Made by a program: the position numbers and the translations under genes
Source of the DNA: Nonomuraea terrae
GTDB taxonomy: Bacteria > Actinomycetota > Actinomycetes > Streptosporangiales > Streptosporangiaceae
NCBI RefSeq assembly: GCF_004348995.1
Contig: NZ_SMKQ01000019.1
Location: 1 to 64,000 of the forward strand
DNA: 64,000 nt
Reading direction: 5' to 3'
In this document: one piece after another, positions 54,431-63,729 of the stretch
How positions within the stretch are numbered: the first letter of the stretch is position 1
Layout: the number at the start of each line of letters is the position of its first letter
Notes under the pieces: generated by a model
Database searches by the model: none
What the model was told of the DNA's origin: nothing
The model's input: only the letters and a program-made list of their open reading frames with translations

Positions 54431-54456
54431 CGCGTGGCGAGCGTCCCGATCCCGGG

Positions 54457-55170
54457 TCAGCCGGGGTCGGGATGGGTGACACGGCAGGTGCGGTCGGCGG
54501 GTCCGAGGATGTTGGCGAGCACCGGGTTGCCGTTCCCACCGGCTTTGGCGTGCACGAACACCACCGGGTCTGCCACGCCGCGGCTGCGCAGGTAGTGCAG
54601 GCCGCGCTCACACAGCATGATCGCCGCGGTGGAATTGTCCGCATTATCCGGCAAATCCGTATAAATCCGTAAATACCCGCCGACCGTACGGACATCTCTG
54701 AGGCGTTTCAGCGCCTTGTCCCGCGAGCCCCAGGTCGTACGGAAGAACTCGGCCGCCTGCGGGTCGGTGTGCCGCGAGAACCCACCACCACCGCCGTCGG
54801 CGCCCGGCGAAGCGGACGCCCCGGCCACCATTCCCGGTGTGGCGGAGGGAGGAGACGCGGGCCTGCCGGCCTCGCGCGGCCGGGCCTGCGCCCGCGACCC
54901 GGGACGCTCGGACGGCCCCGGCGACCCGCCCCGGCCGCCGTGCGCGTCAGCGGGAACGCGCCCAGGCGGGCCGTCCGGTCCCGCGGCGGATCCGGAGGCG
55001 GCCGGCGACGCGCCGAGCGTGCGGTCGCCGTCGGACGTGCCGTTCACGACGAGCAGCACCACGGCCCCTCCGGCCAGCGCCCCCGCCGCCCAAAGGCCTC
55101 TGCCCGTACGGCGCCGCGCGCGCCGGGAACGCCCCGCCGCGTGGCGTCCTCGCTTCCGGGAGTCCGTCAC
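54457..55170 (-). CDS. membrane-anchored protein with Pro/Gly/Ser-rich linker
   Basis: 237 residues from GTG 55170. A basic N-terminus (RKRGRHAAGRSRRARRRTGR) is followed by one membrane helix (LWAAGALAGGAVVLLVVNG), a linker of about 90 residues rich in A, G, P and S, and a folded C-terminal domain (FFRTTWGSRDKALKRLRDVR and later a CERGLHYLRSRG segment). No family is recognised. The domain faces outside; its job is unknown. Confidence 0.6.
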   Translation of the reverse strand: MTDSRKRGRHAAGRSRRARRRTGRGLWAAGALAGGAVVLLVVNGTSDGDRTLGASPAASGSAAGPDGPPGRVPADAHGGRGGSPGPSERPGSRAQARPREAGRPASPPSATPGMVAGASASPGADGGGGGFSRHTDPQAAEFFRTTWGSRDKALKRLRDVRTVGGYLRIYTDLPDNADNSTAAIMLCERGLHYLRSRGVADPVVFVHAKAGGNGNPVLANILGPADRTCRVTHPDPG

Positions 55171-55297
55171 CCCGCCCCCTCGTGGAACGTGCCAGTCGAC
55201 CGGCGATTCCCTGATTGTGGCAAACGGGGTAGATCAATTCAGCGAGATTTCCGACTCGGCAGGCGGGGGGCGGCTGCGCGCCGCCCCGGGCGTCCGG

Positions 55298-55999
55298 CTA
55301 GGGCAGGGCGGCGACGATCTCCCGGACCGGCTTGCGGGCGCCGGTGTAGAACGGGATCTCGACGCGCGTGTGGCGGCGGGCCTGAGCGCCCCGCAGCGCA
55401 CGCATGAGGTCGACGATGCGGTGCAGCTCGTCGGCCTCGAACGCCAGCATCCACTCGTAGTCGTTGAGCGAGAAGCACGCGACGGTGTTGGCCCGCACGT
55501 CGGGGTAGTCGCGCGCCATCCGGCCGTGCTCCGCGAGCATCGCCCGGCGCTCGGAGTCTTCGAGGAGATACCACTCGTAGGAACGCACGAACGGGTAGAC
55601 GCTCACATAGGCGCGCGGCTCCTCCTCGGCGAGGAAGGCCGGGATGTGCGACTTGTTGAACTCGGCGGGCCGGTGCAGCGCCATCGCCGACCAGACGGGC
55701 CTGGTGTGGCGGCCCAGCTCGGTGCGCCGGAACCGCGAGTAGACGTCCTGGAGGTCCTCCGGCGTCGGCGCGTGCCACCAGAACATGAGGTCGGCGTCGG
55801 CCCGGAGCCCCGCCACGTCGTAGACCCCCCTGGTCACGACATCTTTCCCGGCGGCCTGGTCGAGCAGCTCCTGCACCTCGTCGGCCAGGTCGTCGCGGTT
55901 GGCCGGGCAGGGCCCGGTCGACTGGAAGACCGACCACATCGTGTAACGGATCACCTGGTTGAGATCGCGGGCCTTCGGCCGCGGAGCGCCCTCTGTCAT
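55298..55999 (-). CDS. hemQ: coproheme decarboxylase HemQ
   Basis: 233 residues of the chlorite-dismutase family. HemQ makes heme b from coproheme, the last step of the coproporphyrin-dependent pathway. The reactive tyrosine is in the [12 protein letters not shown] segment, and [12 protein letters not shown] and [17 protein letters not shown] are family blocks. It lies five bases after hemG on the same strand, so the two are co-transcribed. ATG 55999 is the only start that fits. Confidence 0.93.
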   Translation of the reverse strand: MTEGAPRPKARDLNQVIRYTMWSVFQSTGPCPANRDDLADEVQELLDQAAGKDVVTRGVYDVAGLRADADLMFWWHAPTPEDLQDVYSRFRRTELGRHTRPVWSAMALHRPAEFNKSHIPAFLAEEEPRAYVSVYPFVRSYEWYLLEDSERRAMLAEHGRMARDYPDVRANTVACFSLNDYEWMLAFEADELHRIVDLMRALRGAQARRHTRVEIPFYTGARKPVREIVAALP

Positions 56000-56004
56000 G
56001 GTGA

Positions 56005-57408
56005 CTATTCTCCTCGCAGGTCGAGGTGGTCCAGAATCCGGGCCGCGGCCGTACGGGCCGTGCCGACGCACGCCGGAATGCCGATGCCGTCGTAGGCCGC
56101 CCCGCACACCGCCAGGCCCGGCTGCACCGCCACCGCGGCGCGCACCCTGGCCACCCGGTCGAGGTGGCCGACGTTGTACTGCGGCAGCGCGCCGCCCCAG
56201 CGGGTGACCCGGGAGTCGAGCGGCAGGCCGCGCGCGCCCATCACGTCGGCCATCTCGGCCGTGGCCAGCGACACCAGCTCGGTGTCGTCGCGCTGGAGCA
56301 GGTGCTCCTCGCCCAGCCGGCCGATCGAGCAGCGCAGGATCACCAGGTCGTTGGCCAGATGGGGCCACTTCACCGAGCTGAACGTGACCGCCTTGACCGG
56401 CCGCCGCTCCACCGGCGGCACGAGGTAGCCGCTGGAGGCCGGCGGCTCGGGGAAGGCGTCGACGGGGTAGGCCAGGGTGACGACCGCCATGCTCGCGTAC
56501 TGGATCCTGGCCAGCTCGGCGGCGGCTCTGGGCACGTCGGCCTTGAGCAGCCGGCTGGAGGCGGGGCCGGGCGTGGCGACGATGACGGCGTCGGCCTCGA
56601 TCGTCTCCGGCCTGGGCACGGGCCCGGCGACCAGCCGCCATCCTGAGTCGGTGCGGCGCAGCTCGCGTACGGTGACGCCGGTGCGGACGTCGGCGCCGGA
56701 CGCCTTGGCGACCGCCTCGGGCAGGCCGCCGACGCCGTTCCTGAGCGTGGTGAAGACGGGGCCGGCGTCTTTCGGGGTCTCCTCGGCGAGCCGGCGGGCC
56801 GCGCTGAGCAGCGAACGCTCGGAACGCGCCACCGCCGCCACGCGCGGCATCGTGGCCTCCAGCGACAGCAGCTCGGCGCGGCCGGCGTAGACGCCGCCGA
56901 GCAGCGGCTCGACCAGCCGGTCGACGACCTCGCCGCCCATGCGCGCCCGGATGTAGGCGGCCACGGACACGTCGGTGCGGACCAGGGTGGCCGGCAGGAT
57001 CTGGTCGAGCGGCACGCGCAGCAGCCCGCCGGGCGAGATGATGCCCGACTTCGCCAGCTCGGCGAGGTCGGACGGCACGCCCATGACCTGGCCCTTCGGC
57101 AGGTGGTGCAGGGCGCCCCGGCTGTAGACGGCCGAGCGCGTGGTGCCGGGGAAGACCAGGTCGTCGCCGAGCCCCACGGCCCTGGCCAGGTCTCTGCCCT
57201 CGGGGCGGCGGGCCAGCATGGCCTCGGCGCCCGCGTCCACGCTCACCCCGGCGACCTCCGAGGCGTACAGCTTGCCGCCGATCCGCGGTGACCCTTCGAG
57301 CACGGTCACCTTGACCCGCTCGCCCGCGCCCTGACGGAGATACCACGCGGCGGCGAGACCGGAGATCCCTCCGCCGACCACGACCACGTGGGCTCGATTC
57401 CGTTCCAC
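56005..57408 (-). CDS. hemG: coproporphyrinogen III oxidase / protoporphyrinogen oxidase
   Basis: A 467-residue FAD enzyme. The FAD motif [20 protein letters not shown] is at the N-terminus, followed by [11 protein letters not shown]; the C-terminus ends with [20 protein letters not shown]. In actinobacteria this enzyme oxidises coproporphyrinogen III for HemQ. The start is GTG 57408 with AGGAG close upstream. hemQ follows; hemE is 1.0 kb away behind a divergent lipoprotein gene. Confidence 0.92.
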   Translation of the reverse strand: MERNRAHVVVVGGGISGLAAAWYLRQGAGERVKVTVLEGSPRIGGKLYASEVAGVSVDAGAEAMLARRPEGRDLARAVGLGDDLVFPGTTRSAVYSRGALHHLPKGQVMGVPSDLAELAKSGIISPGGLLRVPLDQILPATLVRTDVSVAAYIRARMGGEVVDRLVEPLLGGVYAGRAELLSLEATMPRVAAVARSERSLLSAARRLAEETPKDAGPVFTTLRNGVGGLPEAVAKASGADVRTGVTVRELRRTDSGWRLVAGPVPRPETIEADAVIVATPGPASSRLLKADVPRAAAELARIQYASMAVVTLAYPVDAFPEPPASSGYLVPPVERRPVKAVTFSSVKWPHLANDLVILRCSIGRLGEEHLLQRDDTELVSLATAEMADVMGARGLPLDSRVTRWGGALPQYNVGHLDRVARVRAAVAVQPGLAVCGAAYDGIGIPACVGTARTAAARILDHLDLRGE

Positions 57409-57515
57409 GTCTCCTGACGCTACCGTCTCAGAGGGGCGCCCGGCCGCGCGGGGCGCGTGACCGTACCGTGATCGCCTCCGTCAAACCACCCCGAACCGGC
57501 AGCCGTCGTAAGGGC

Positions 57516-58442
57516 ATGACGAGAATCCGGTACGGCATCGCGATCCCCTGCCTGGCGCTGTTCCTGGCCGGTTGCGGCGGCGGCGGCGCGACCATGCAGA
57601 GCCTCGCGGGCGAGGCGGCGCCCGCCCAGGCCGACGCCCCCGCCACCGGCCGCGCCGAGGAGAGCGACCGCACGCCGCGGCGGCAGGAGTCCGGTACGGA
57701 CGGCAGCGTCTCCGACGTGACGGTCACCCGGCAGGAGCGCCAGGTGATCTACACCGGCAGCATGACCGTGCGCGCCCGGCAGGTCGCCACGGCCGCGCAG
57801 CAGGCCAAGCAGATCGTCACCGAGGCGGGCGGATACCTCGGCAAGGAGGAGAGCGACTCCTCCGGCGGCACCGAGGACACGGCGCTGCTGGAGTTCAAGA
57901 TCCCACCGGCGAAGTACCCGGAGGTGCTCGGCCGTCTGGGCAAGGAGCTCGGCAGGCAGCTGTCGCTGCAGCAGGCCACCCAGGACGTCACCCTGCAGGT
58001 GGCCGACGTCGAGAGCCGGCTGGCGTCGGCGCGGGAGTCGCTGGAGTCGCTGCGCGAGCTGCTGAAGCGGGCCGACACGATCGGGCAGGTGCTGGACGTC
58101 GAGCGGGAGATCTCCGCCCGGGAGGCCGACCTGGAGTCGCTGCAGGCTCAGCAGAAGGAGCTGGCCGCGCAGGTCTCGATGGCCACGCTGACGCTGCGGC
58201 TGGTGGGGCCGGTCGCCGTGGTGGAGGACCCGGCGGAGGAGCCGGCGGGCTTCCTCGGCGGGCTGAAGGCCGGCTGGCGGGCCCTGGTCGCGGTCACCAA
58301 GACGGCGCTCACCGTGCTCGGCGCTCTCGTGCCGTGGCTGGCCGTCCTGCTCCCGCCGGTCGCCCTGGTCGTCCATCTCGTACGCCGCGGCCGGCGCCAC
58401 ACGCCGCCGCCCTCCCCCGCGCCGGATCCGGAGACCACCTGA
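57516..58442 (+). CDS. DUF4349 lipoprotein
   Basis: 308 residues. A signal with lipobox (LFLAGC, cysteine near residue 20) is followed by a Ser/Arg-rich linker, the DUF4349 domain (VIYTGSMTVRARQVATAAQQ and later a long coiled-coil VADVESRLASARESLESLRE) and a final membrane helix with a basic tail. It is probably anchored at both ends in the cell envelope. The role is unknown. ATG 57516 has AAGGG only one base away, a poor spacing. It lies between hemG and hemE on the other strand. Confidence 0.85.
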   Translation: MTRIRYGIAIPCLALFLAGCGGGGATMQSLAGEAAPAQADAPATGRAEESDRTPRRQESGTDGSVSDVTVTRQERQVIYTGSMTVRARQVATAAQQAKQIVTEAGGYLGKEESDSSGGTEDTALLEFKIPPAKYPEVLGRLGKELGRQLSLQQATQDVTLQVADVESRLASARESLESLRELLKRADTIGQVLDVEREISAREADLESLQAQQKELAAQVSMATLTLRLVGPVAVVEDPAEEPAGFLGGLKAGWRALVAVTKTALTVLGALVPWLAVLLPPVALVVHLVRRGRRHTPPPSPAPDPETT

Positions 58443-58452
58443 CCGGCGGGGC

Positions 58453-59469
58453 TCAGAACTCGTGGACGAGGTCGGTCAGGCGCTTGAGCTGGTCGGGGTC
58501 GGTGGCGGGGAGCACGCCGTGGCCGAGGTTGAACACGTGGCCCTCGGCGGCCCGGCCGCGGCGCAGCACCTCACGGGCCTTGCGCTCCACGACCTCCCAC
58601 GGCGCCAGCAGGATCGCGGGGTCGAGGTTGCCCTGCAGCGCCCTGCCCGGGCCGACGCGGCGGGCCGCCTCGTCGAGCGGGACCCGCCAGTCGACGCCCA
58701 CCACGTCGGCCCCGGCCTCGCCCAGCACGCCGAGCAGCTCGCCGGTGCCGACGCCGAAGTGGATGCGGGGCACGCCGGCGACGCCCTCGAAGATGCGCCG
58801 GGTGTGGGGCAGGATGAACTCGCGGTAGTCGTCGGGCGCCACCGCCCCCACCCAGGAGTCGAAGAGCTGCACGGCCGAGGCGCCCGCCGCGATCTGGATG
58901 CGCAGGTGCTCCAGCACGATGTCGGTCAGCCGCTCCATCAGCGCGTGCCACAGCTCCGGCTCGCCGTACATCATGGCCTTGGTGCGGTCGTGGTTCTTCG
59001 ACGGGCCGCCCTCGATGAGGTAGGAGCCGAGCGTGAACGGCGCGCCGGCGAAGCCGATCAGCGGCGTGCCGCCCAGCTCGCCGGTCAGCGCCTGGATCGC
59101 CTCGGTGACGTACGGCACGTCGCCGGGATCCAGGGGACGCAGCGCGTCGAGCCCCTTGGCGTCGCGGATGGGCTCGGCCACGACGGGGCCCACGCCCGGC
59201 TTGATGTCGAGGTCGATGCCGATGGCCTTGAGCGGCACGACGATGTCGCTGAAGAAGATGGCCGCGTCGACTCCGTAGCGGCGTACGGGCTGCATGGTGA
59301 TCTCGACGATCAGGTCGGGCGTCGAGCACGCGGTGAGCATCGGCACGCCCTCGCGGACCTTCAGGTATTCCGGCAGCGACCGCCCGGCCTGGCGCATGTA
59401 CCAGACAGGGGTGTACGGGACGGCCTGGCGGCGGCAGGCACGCAGGAAGACGGAGTCGGCGAGGTTCAC
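58453..59469 (-). CDS. hemE: uroporphyrinogen decarboxylase
   Basis: 338 residues converting uroporphyrinogen III to coproporphyrinogen III. The substrate-binding arginine block [15 protein letters not shown] is near residue 25, [13 protein letters not shown] follows, and FNLGHGV is at the C-terminus. Length is normal. GTG 59469 fits family length; an upstream open stretch lacks resemblance. It is on the same strand as hemG and hemQ. Confidence 0.96.
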   Translation of the reverse strand: MNLADSVFLRACRRQAVPYTPVWYMRQAGRSLPEYLKVREGVPMLTACSTPDLIVEITMQPVRRYGVDAAIFFSDIVVPLKAIGIDLDIKPGVGPVVAEPIRDAKGLDALRPLDPGDVPYVTEAIQALTGELGGTPLIGFAGAPFTLGSYLIEGGPSKNHDRTKAMMYGEPELWHALMERLTDIVLEHLRIQIAAGASAVQLFDSWVGAVAPDDYREFILPHTRRIFEGVAGVPRIHFGVGTGELLGVLGEAGADVVGVDWRVPLDEAARRVGPGRALQGNLDPAILLAPWEVVERKAREVLRRGRAAEGHVFNLGHGVLPATDPDQLKRLTDLVHEF

Positions 59470-59856
59470 CCCACAAGGGTGCCACGGGCGGGCACCGGTT
59501 CCACCCCCGGATCGCGCCCGTCCGGGGCCCGGTCGCCGGCGTCCGTCCAGGTGGGAGAGGCGGCGAATGCGGACGCGAGGATGCGAGGTGTCGGAAAAAG
59601 ATGCATTGGACACCCCAAATCATGATCAGATAGCCAGATGAAGGTTTACCGGTCTGCTCGGTGTCGGCATCGCGCACGGGTCGAACACACCCCATGCCCG
59701 CGCAGAGAGCCGGTCTCGACTGGGCCAAAAGTTTCCCAAGCCACCGCGCGGCACCGATTCAGCGACCACTTTCGGGACACGCCGAGCGCGTTGCGGGGAA
59801 TTGTCAGCGGCTCGTGCCAACGTCGGAGCCACGACCCGACGAAAGGCCCCGGTTCG
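59470..59856. other. intergenic region with no recognised gene
   Basis: About 390 bases between hemE and the small zinc-ribbon gene. It holds the promoters of both divergent genes; TTGGAC at 59606 is a possible -35 but has no well-spaced -10. No stable hairpin or coding sequence stands out. Confidence 0.45.
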
Positions 59857-60078
59857 ATGACTCGTGCGATGACCGCGTTGTGGAGTTCTCCAGAGCGCCG
59901 CGGTGGGCACTGCCCGTCCTGCGCCGGTGAGCGGCCGTTCGAGCAACCTCCCTGCGCCGACGGGCACGAGCCGGGCGAGTGCCCCGAATGGGCCTGCGCC
60001 GACTGCGGCCACGCGATCATGCTCGGCACCGCCGAGTCCACCCTTCCTGTTCGCCAGCTGGTTACGGCTGCGGCTTGA
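59857..60078 (+). CDS. 73-residue zinc-ribbon protein
   Basis: From ATG 59857 it encodes a protein with HCPSCAGERPF and WACADCGHAIM, two C-x2-C knuckles about 30 residues apart with an extra pair of cysteines between. It is conserved-looking in actinobacteria as I recall, but of unknown role. AAAGG lies ten bases before the ATG. Confidence 0.65.
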   Translation: MTRAMTALWSSPERRGGHCPSCAGERPFEQPPCADGHEPGECPEWACADCGHAIMLGTAESTLPVRQLVTAAA

Positions 60079-60138
60079 TCACCAAGGATGAGCACCCCCG
60101 TGGTCCCCTTCCGTCCCACCTCGACCTACGCTTCGGCT

Positions 60139-60735
60139 ATGACACTCGGTGACCAGCCGCCGCCTCCCGCCGCGTTCACCCGTGCGGCCGAGAGCCTGCG
60201 GTCGTCCGAGGTCAGGCCGGAGATCGAGCTGGAAGACCTGCCCGCGCCGCAGCGGCTGGCCCCCTATTCGGCCGCCATCGGCGCCTCGGTCTACCGCGAC
60301 GACGACGAGCTCGCGGTCGGCCGGCTGATCCTGCTCTACGACCCCGACGGCCAGCGCGGGTGGGAAGGCCCGTTCCGGCTGGTGGCCTACGTCAGGGCCG
60401 ACATGGAGCCCGAGATCACCTCCGATCCCCTGCTGGGGCCGGTCGCCTGGAGCTGGCTGACCGATGCTCTCGACGCCCACCAAGCCGACTACTCCGCCGC
60501 TGGCGGTACGGTGACAAGAGCCGTGTCCGAGGGCTTCGGCAACAAGGCCGACGACCCGGTCACGACCGAGCTCGAGCTGCGGGCGTCGTGGTCACCCGCC
60601 CAGGAGGACCTGTCGGGGCATGTCGCCGCCTGGTGCGACCTCATGTGCCTGGCCGCGGGCATACCGCCGCTCCCGCCCGACGTGGCCGCCCTGCCACGCC
60701 GACGTGATGATCCGGAGAGTGACCGAACGAAGTGA
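60139..60735 (+). CDS. DUF3000 protein
   Basis: 198 residues with the DUF3000 pattern: RPEIELEDLPAPQRLAPYSA, then GRLILLYDPDGQRGWEGPFR and VAYVRADMEPEITSDPLLG. DUF3000 is confined to actinobacteria and has no known function; it is often next to RNase D, as here. ATG 60139 has no ribosome site, and TACGCT lies six bases upstream, so it may be leaderless. Confidence 0.88.
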   Translation: MTLGDQPPPPAAFTRAAESLRSSEVRPEIELEDLPAPQRLAPYSAAIGASVYRDDDELAVGRLILLYDPDGQRGWEGPFRLVAYVRADMEPEITSDPLLGPVAWSWLTDALDAHQADYSAAGGTVTRAVSEGFGNKADDPVTTELELRASWSPAQEDLSGHVAAWCDLMCLAAGIPPLPPDVAALPRRRDDPESDRTK

Positions 60736-60780
60736 GGGCACCAGTCAAGACAGCACCAGCGTCATGAGGCCGGTGAGCTC

Positions 60781-62007
60781 ATGACAGAAGAACGCACAGT
60801 GGAGCCGCTGCTCGAGCCGCGCGAAGGCATCCCTCCGGTCGTCTCCGACGCCGACGCCCTGGCCGAGGTCGTGGAGCGGTTCGCCGCGGGCGACGGGCCC
60901 GTGGCGGTCGACGCCGAGCGCGCCTCCGGCTACCGCTACGGCAACCGCGCCTACCTCGTCCAGCTGCGCCGGGGCGGTGCCGGCACCGCGTTGGTCGACC
61001 CGATCGCCTGCCCGGACCTGTCGGCGCTCGACCGGGCGGTGGCCGACGCCGAGATCGTGCTGCACGCCGCCTCGCAGGACCTGCCGTGCCTGCTGGAGGT
61101 GGGGTTCAGGCCTCGCCGCATGTTCGACACCGAGCTGGCCGGCCGGCTGCTCGGCTACGAGCGCGTGGGGCTCGGCACGATGGTCGAGACCGTGCTCGGC
61201 CTGCGGCTGGAGAAGGGCCATTCGGCGGCCGACTGGTCCACCAGGCCGCTGCCGGAAGACTGGCTGCGCTACGCGGCGCTCGACGTGGAGGTGCTGGTCG
61301 AGCTCCGCGACGTGCTCCACCAGCAGTTGGAGGAGAGCGGGAAGCTGGAGTGGGCGCGCGAGGAGTTCGCCGCCGTGCTGAACACCCCGCCGCCGGCGCC
61401 GCGTTCCGACCCGTGGCGGCGCACGTCGGGCATCCACAAGGTGCGCAACGTACGCGCGCTGGCCATCGTGCGCGAGTTGTGGACGATGCGCGACCGGATC
61501 GCACGTGAGGCCGATCTCGCGCCCGGGCGGGTCCTGCCCGACGCTGCGATCGTCACGGCCGCGCTGGAAGGGCCTCGCACGAAAAAGGCATTGACCGAAA
61601 TTTCGGCATTCACCGGGAGAAGTGCGCGCAGGCACATGAGCGAGTGGCTCGCCGCGGTGGCGCGGGCGCGAGCGCTGCCCGACAGCCAGCTGCCGCTGCC
61701 CAGCACGGCGGGCGACGGGCCGCCGCCGCCCAACCGCTGGGCCGACCGCGACCCGGCCGCCGCCAAGCGCCTGGCCGCCGCCCGGGCCGTGATCTCCGCG
61801 CTGGCCGAGCAGCACCACATGCCCACCGAGAACCTCCTGCAGCCCGACGCCGTGCGCCGGCTGACATGGGAGCCGCCCGCGGAGATCACCGACGAGAGCG
61901 TGGCCGCCAGGCTGCGCGAGCTCGGCGCCCGCGAGTGGCAGCGCACGCTCACCGCCCAGCCCATCGCCAAGGCCCTGGCCAGGCTGGAGACGCGCAGCGA
62001 GCTCTGA
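60781..62007 (+). CDS. rnd: ribonuclease D
   Basis: 408 residues. DEDD exonuclease motifs are VAVDAERASGYRY, LHAASQDLPCLLE, FDTELAGRLLG and YAALDVEVLVEL. An HRDC domain follows (VRALAIVRELWTMRDRIARE). It trims the 3' ends of tRNA and other RNAs. It lies just after the DUF3000 gene in the same direction. Confidence 0.92.
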   Translation: MTEERTVEPLLEPREGIPPVVSDADALAEVVERFAAGDGPVAVDAERASGYRYGNRAYLVQLRRGGAGTALVDPIACPDLSALDRAVADAEIVLHAASQDLPCLLEVGFRPRRMFDTELAGRLLGYERVGLGTMVETVLGLRLEKGHSAADWSTRPLPEDWLRYAALDVEVLVELRDVLHQQLEESGKLEWAREEFAAVLNTPPPAPRSDPWRRTSGIHKVRNVRALAIVRELWTMRDRIAREADLAPGRVLPDAAIVTAALEGPRTKKALTEISAFTGRSARRHMSEWLAAVARARALPDSQLPLPSTAGDGPPPPNRWADRDPAAAKRLAAARAVISALAEQHHMPTENLLQPDAVRRLTWEPPAEITDESVAARLRELGAREWQRTLTAQPIAKALARLETRSEL

Positions 62008-62096
62008 CGCCGTCGTCCCTCCCGCTCTGACGTGGACGCCCGCAAGAGCGGGCTCCCCGCGTCCGCGCGTGACGGCCTGGAATGGCGGCACGGCGG

Positions 62097-62837
62097 TCAC
62101 CCTTGGACGGTCGGACGGATGGTGATGTCGCCGATCTCGACGTCCAGGGGTTGTTCGACGGCGAAGGCGATGGCGCGGGCGACGGCTTCCGGCGCGATGC
62201 CGATCTGTCCCATGTTGTGGAGGATCTGCTCGCGGACTTGTGTGTTGTCGATCGAGTCGGCGAGTTCGGTGCGGACGAAGCCCGGCGACACGGCCGTCGT
62301 GCGCAGCACGCCGTCGGTCGACTCCTGCCGCAGGCCCTCCAGCAGCGTACGGACGGCGTTCTTGGTCGCGGCGTAGACCGCCATCGTGGGGGTGATCGTC
62401 AGGCCGGCCGTCGACACCGTGGTCACCAGGTGGCCGTGGCCCTGCCGGCGGAACACCGGCAGGGCGGCGGCGATGCCGTTGAGCACACCGCGGAGATTGA
62501 CGTCGATCATGGCCGACCAGCCGTCGACGTCGAGGTCCGCCACGGGCCCGATCTTGGCGATGCCCGCGTTGCCCACCAGCACGTCGAGCCGGCCGAACTC
62601 CGCCACGGCCCCGCCGACGAGTCGTTCGAGGTCCTCCTGCCGCAGGACGTCCGTGACACAGCCGATGGCGCGTCCGCCGCGGTCGCGGATGTCCTGGACG
62701 AGCTCGTCGAGGCGTTGTGTCCGTCGGGCACCGAGGACGACGGCCGCGCCGTACTCGGCGAGCAGGCGCGCGGTGGCTTCGCCGATGCCGCTGCTCGCGC
62801 CGGTGATGGCGACGACCTTTCCGTCGATGGCTGTCAT
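62097..62837 (-). CDS. short-chain dehydrogenase/reductase
   Basis: 246 residues of the classical SDR family. The NAD(P) motif is ITGASSGIGEATARLL, NAG is in VLVGNAGIAKIG, and the catalytic YxxxK is YAATK with a serine in TTVSTAGLT. The substrate is unknown. It is divergent from a TetR gene with two palindromic sites between them. Confidence 0.9.
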   Translation of the reverse strand: MTAIDGKVVAITGASSGIGEATARLLAEYGAAVVLGARRTQRLDELVQDIRDRGGRAIGCVTDVLRQEDLERLVGGAVAEFGRLDVLVGNAGIAKIGPVADLDVDGWSAMIDVNLRGVLNGIAAALPVFRRQGHGHLVTTVSTAGLTITPTMAVYAATKNAVRTLLEGLRQESTDGVLRTTAVSPGFVRTELADSIDNTQVREQILHNMGQIGIAPEAVARAIAFAVEQPLDVEIGDITIRPTVQG

Positions 62838-62857
62838 GGGGATCCCTTCGTTAAAGT

Positions 62858-62901
62858 GGACACGTGTCCGCATGATGGAGCAGCTTACCGGACACATGTC
62901 C
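62858..62901. promoter_or_regulatory. duplicated TetR operators
   Basis: GGACACGTGTCC (62858-62869) is a perfect palindrome. GGACACATGTCC (62890-62901) differs at the centre. The longer forms, AAAGTGGACACGTGTCCG and the reverse of CGGACACATGTCCGCTTT, agree at 16 of 18 positions. They are 32 bases apart, three helical turns, in the divergent gap. Confidence 0.75.
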
Positions 62902-62929
62902 GCTTTGATCGCCGAGCAACAGGGGAACG

Positions 62930-63481
62930 ATGGAGCCACGCCACCGCCGGGCCGACGCCGCCGGCAACCGCGCACGGATCATCCAGGCCGCGCGAGCCGT
63001 CATCGCGAACGCGGACGAGATCAAGCTCAATGCGATCGCCAAGGAGGCGGGGGTCGGCCAGGGCACCCTCTACCGCCACTTCCCGACCCGTGAGGATCTG
63101 CTCGCCGAGGTCTACCGGGAGGACGTCGAGGAGCTCGTGGCGGCGGCCCCGGCGCTGCTCGCCGAGCACCAGCCGGTCACCGCGCTGGCTCGCTGGTTCG
63201 ACCGGGTGGCCGACTACGCGCAGGTCAAGCGCGGAGTGTTCGCCGCCGTCGAAGCAGCGGTGTGGCAGGACCTCGCCGCGCACAGCCTCGGGCCGATCGG
63301 CGACGCGCTGACCACGCTGCTGGAGGCCGGAAAGGCCGACGGGACCATCCGATCGGACGTCGACGCCCGCGACGTCATCCTCCTCATCGGCTGCCTGACA
63401 CGTGTTGAGGAGGATGAGTGGGACGCCAAGGCCCGGCACCTGCTCCGCATCGTCCTCGACGGGCTGCGCCGCCGCCCGTAG
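62930..63481 (+). CDS. TetR family transcriptional regulator
   Basis: 183 residues. The helix-turn-helix is AIAKEAGVGQGTLYRHFPTREDLL. It is divergent from the SDR gene, and the paired palindromes just before it make autoregulation and control of the SDR likely. The ligand is unknown. Confidence 0.9.
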   Translation: MEPRHRRADAAGNRARIIQAARAVIANADEIKLNAIAKEAGVGQGTLYRHFPTREDLLAEVYREDVEELVAAAPALLAEHQPVTALARWFDRVADYAQVKRGVFAAVEAAVWQDLAAHSLGPIGDALTTLLEAGKADGTIRSDVDARDVILLIGCLTRVEEDEWDAKARHLLRIVLDGLRRRP

Positions 63482-63665
63482 CCGCGGACTCCCTGAGACC
63501 CCGGACCGGGAGCGCGCCTGAGGCGGCGGCCGGGTCTCGAGGAACGGCGTGCCGCCGGTTTCGAGCAGGCCTTCGCCGGCCGGCGGGGGACGCGCGACGA
63601 ACGTGAGACTCGCCCGCCTCACCACTTCTGCGGCTCGCCGTGGCTTCGGGACTCCGGGCCGTGAC

Positions 63666-63712
63666 TTGACGCCCTCGGCAGCTCGGCCGTACGGTTCGGG
63701 AAAGCGCTTTCC
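63666..63712 (+). promoter_or_regulatory. promoter with LacI-type operator
   Basis: TTGACG (63666-63671) and TACGGT (63690-63695) are 18 bases apart. Directly after them is the perfect palindrome GGAAAGCGCTTTCC (63699-63712), the classical LacI/GalR-family operator shape. A repressor there would cover the start of transcription of the oxidoreductase gene. Confidence 0.7.
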
Positions 63713-63729
63713 TCGGTGAAGGGATCCTC

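Noticed and set aside
59685-59700. Possible LexA box around TCGAACACAC
   Set aside because: The second half-site is missing.
62001-62036. Repeated CTCTGACG at the end of the RNase D gene, like the other stop-codon repeats
   Set aside because: Only eight or nine bases are shared and the copies are not adjacent, so chance is likely.
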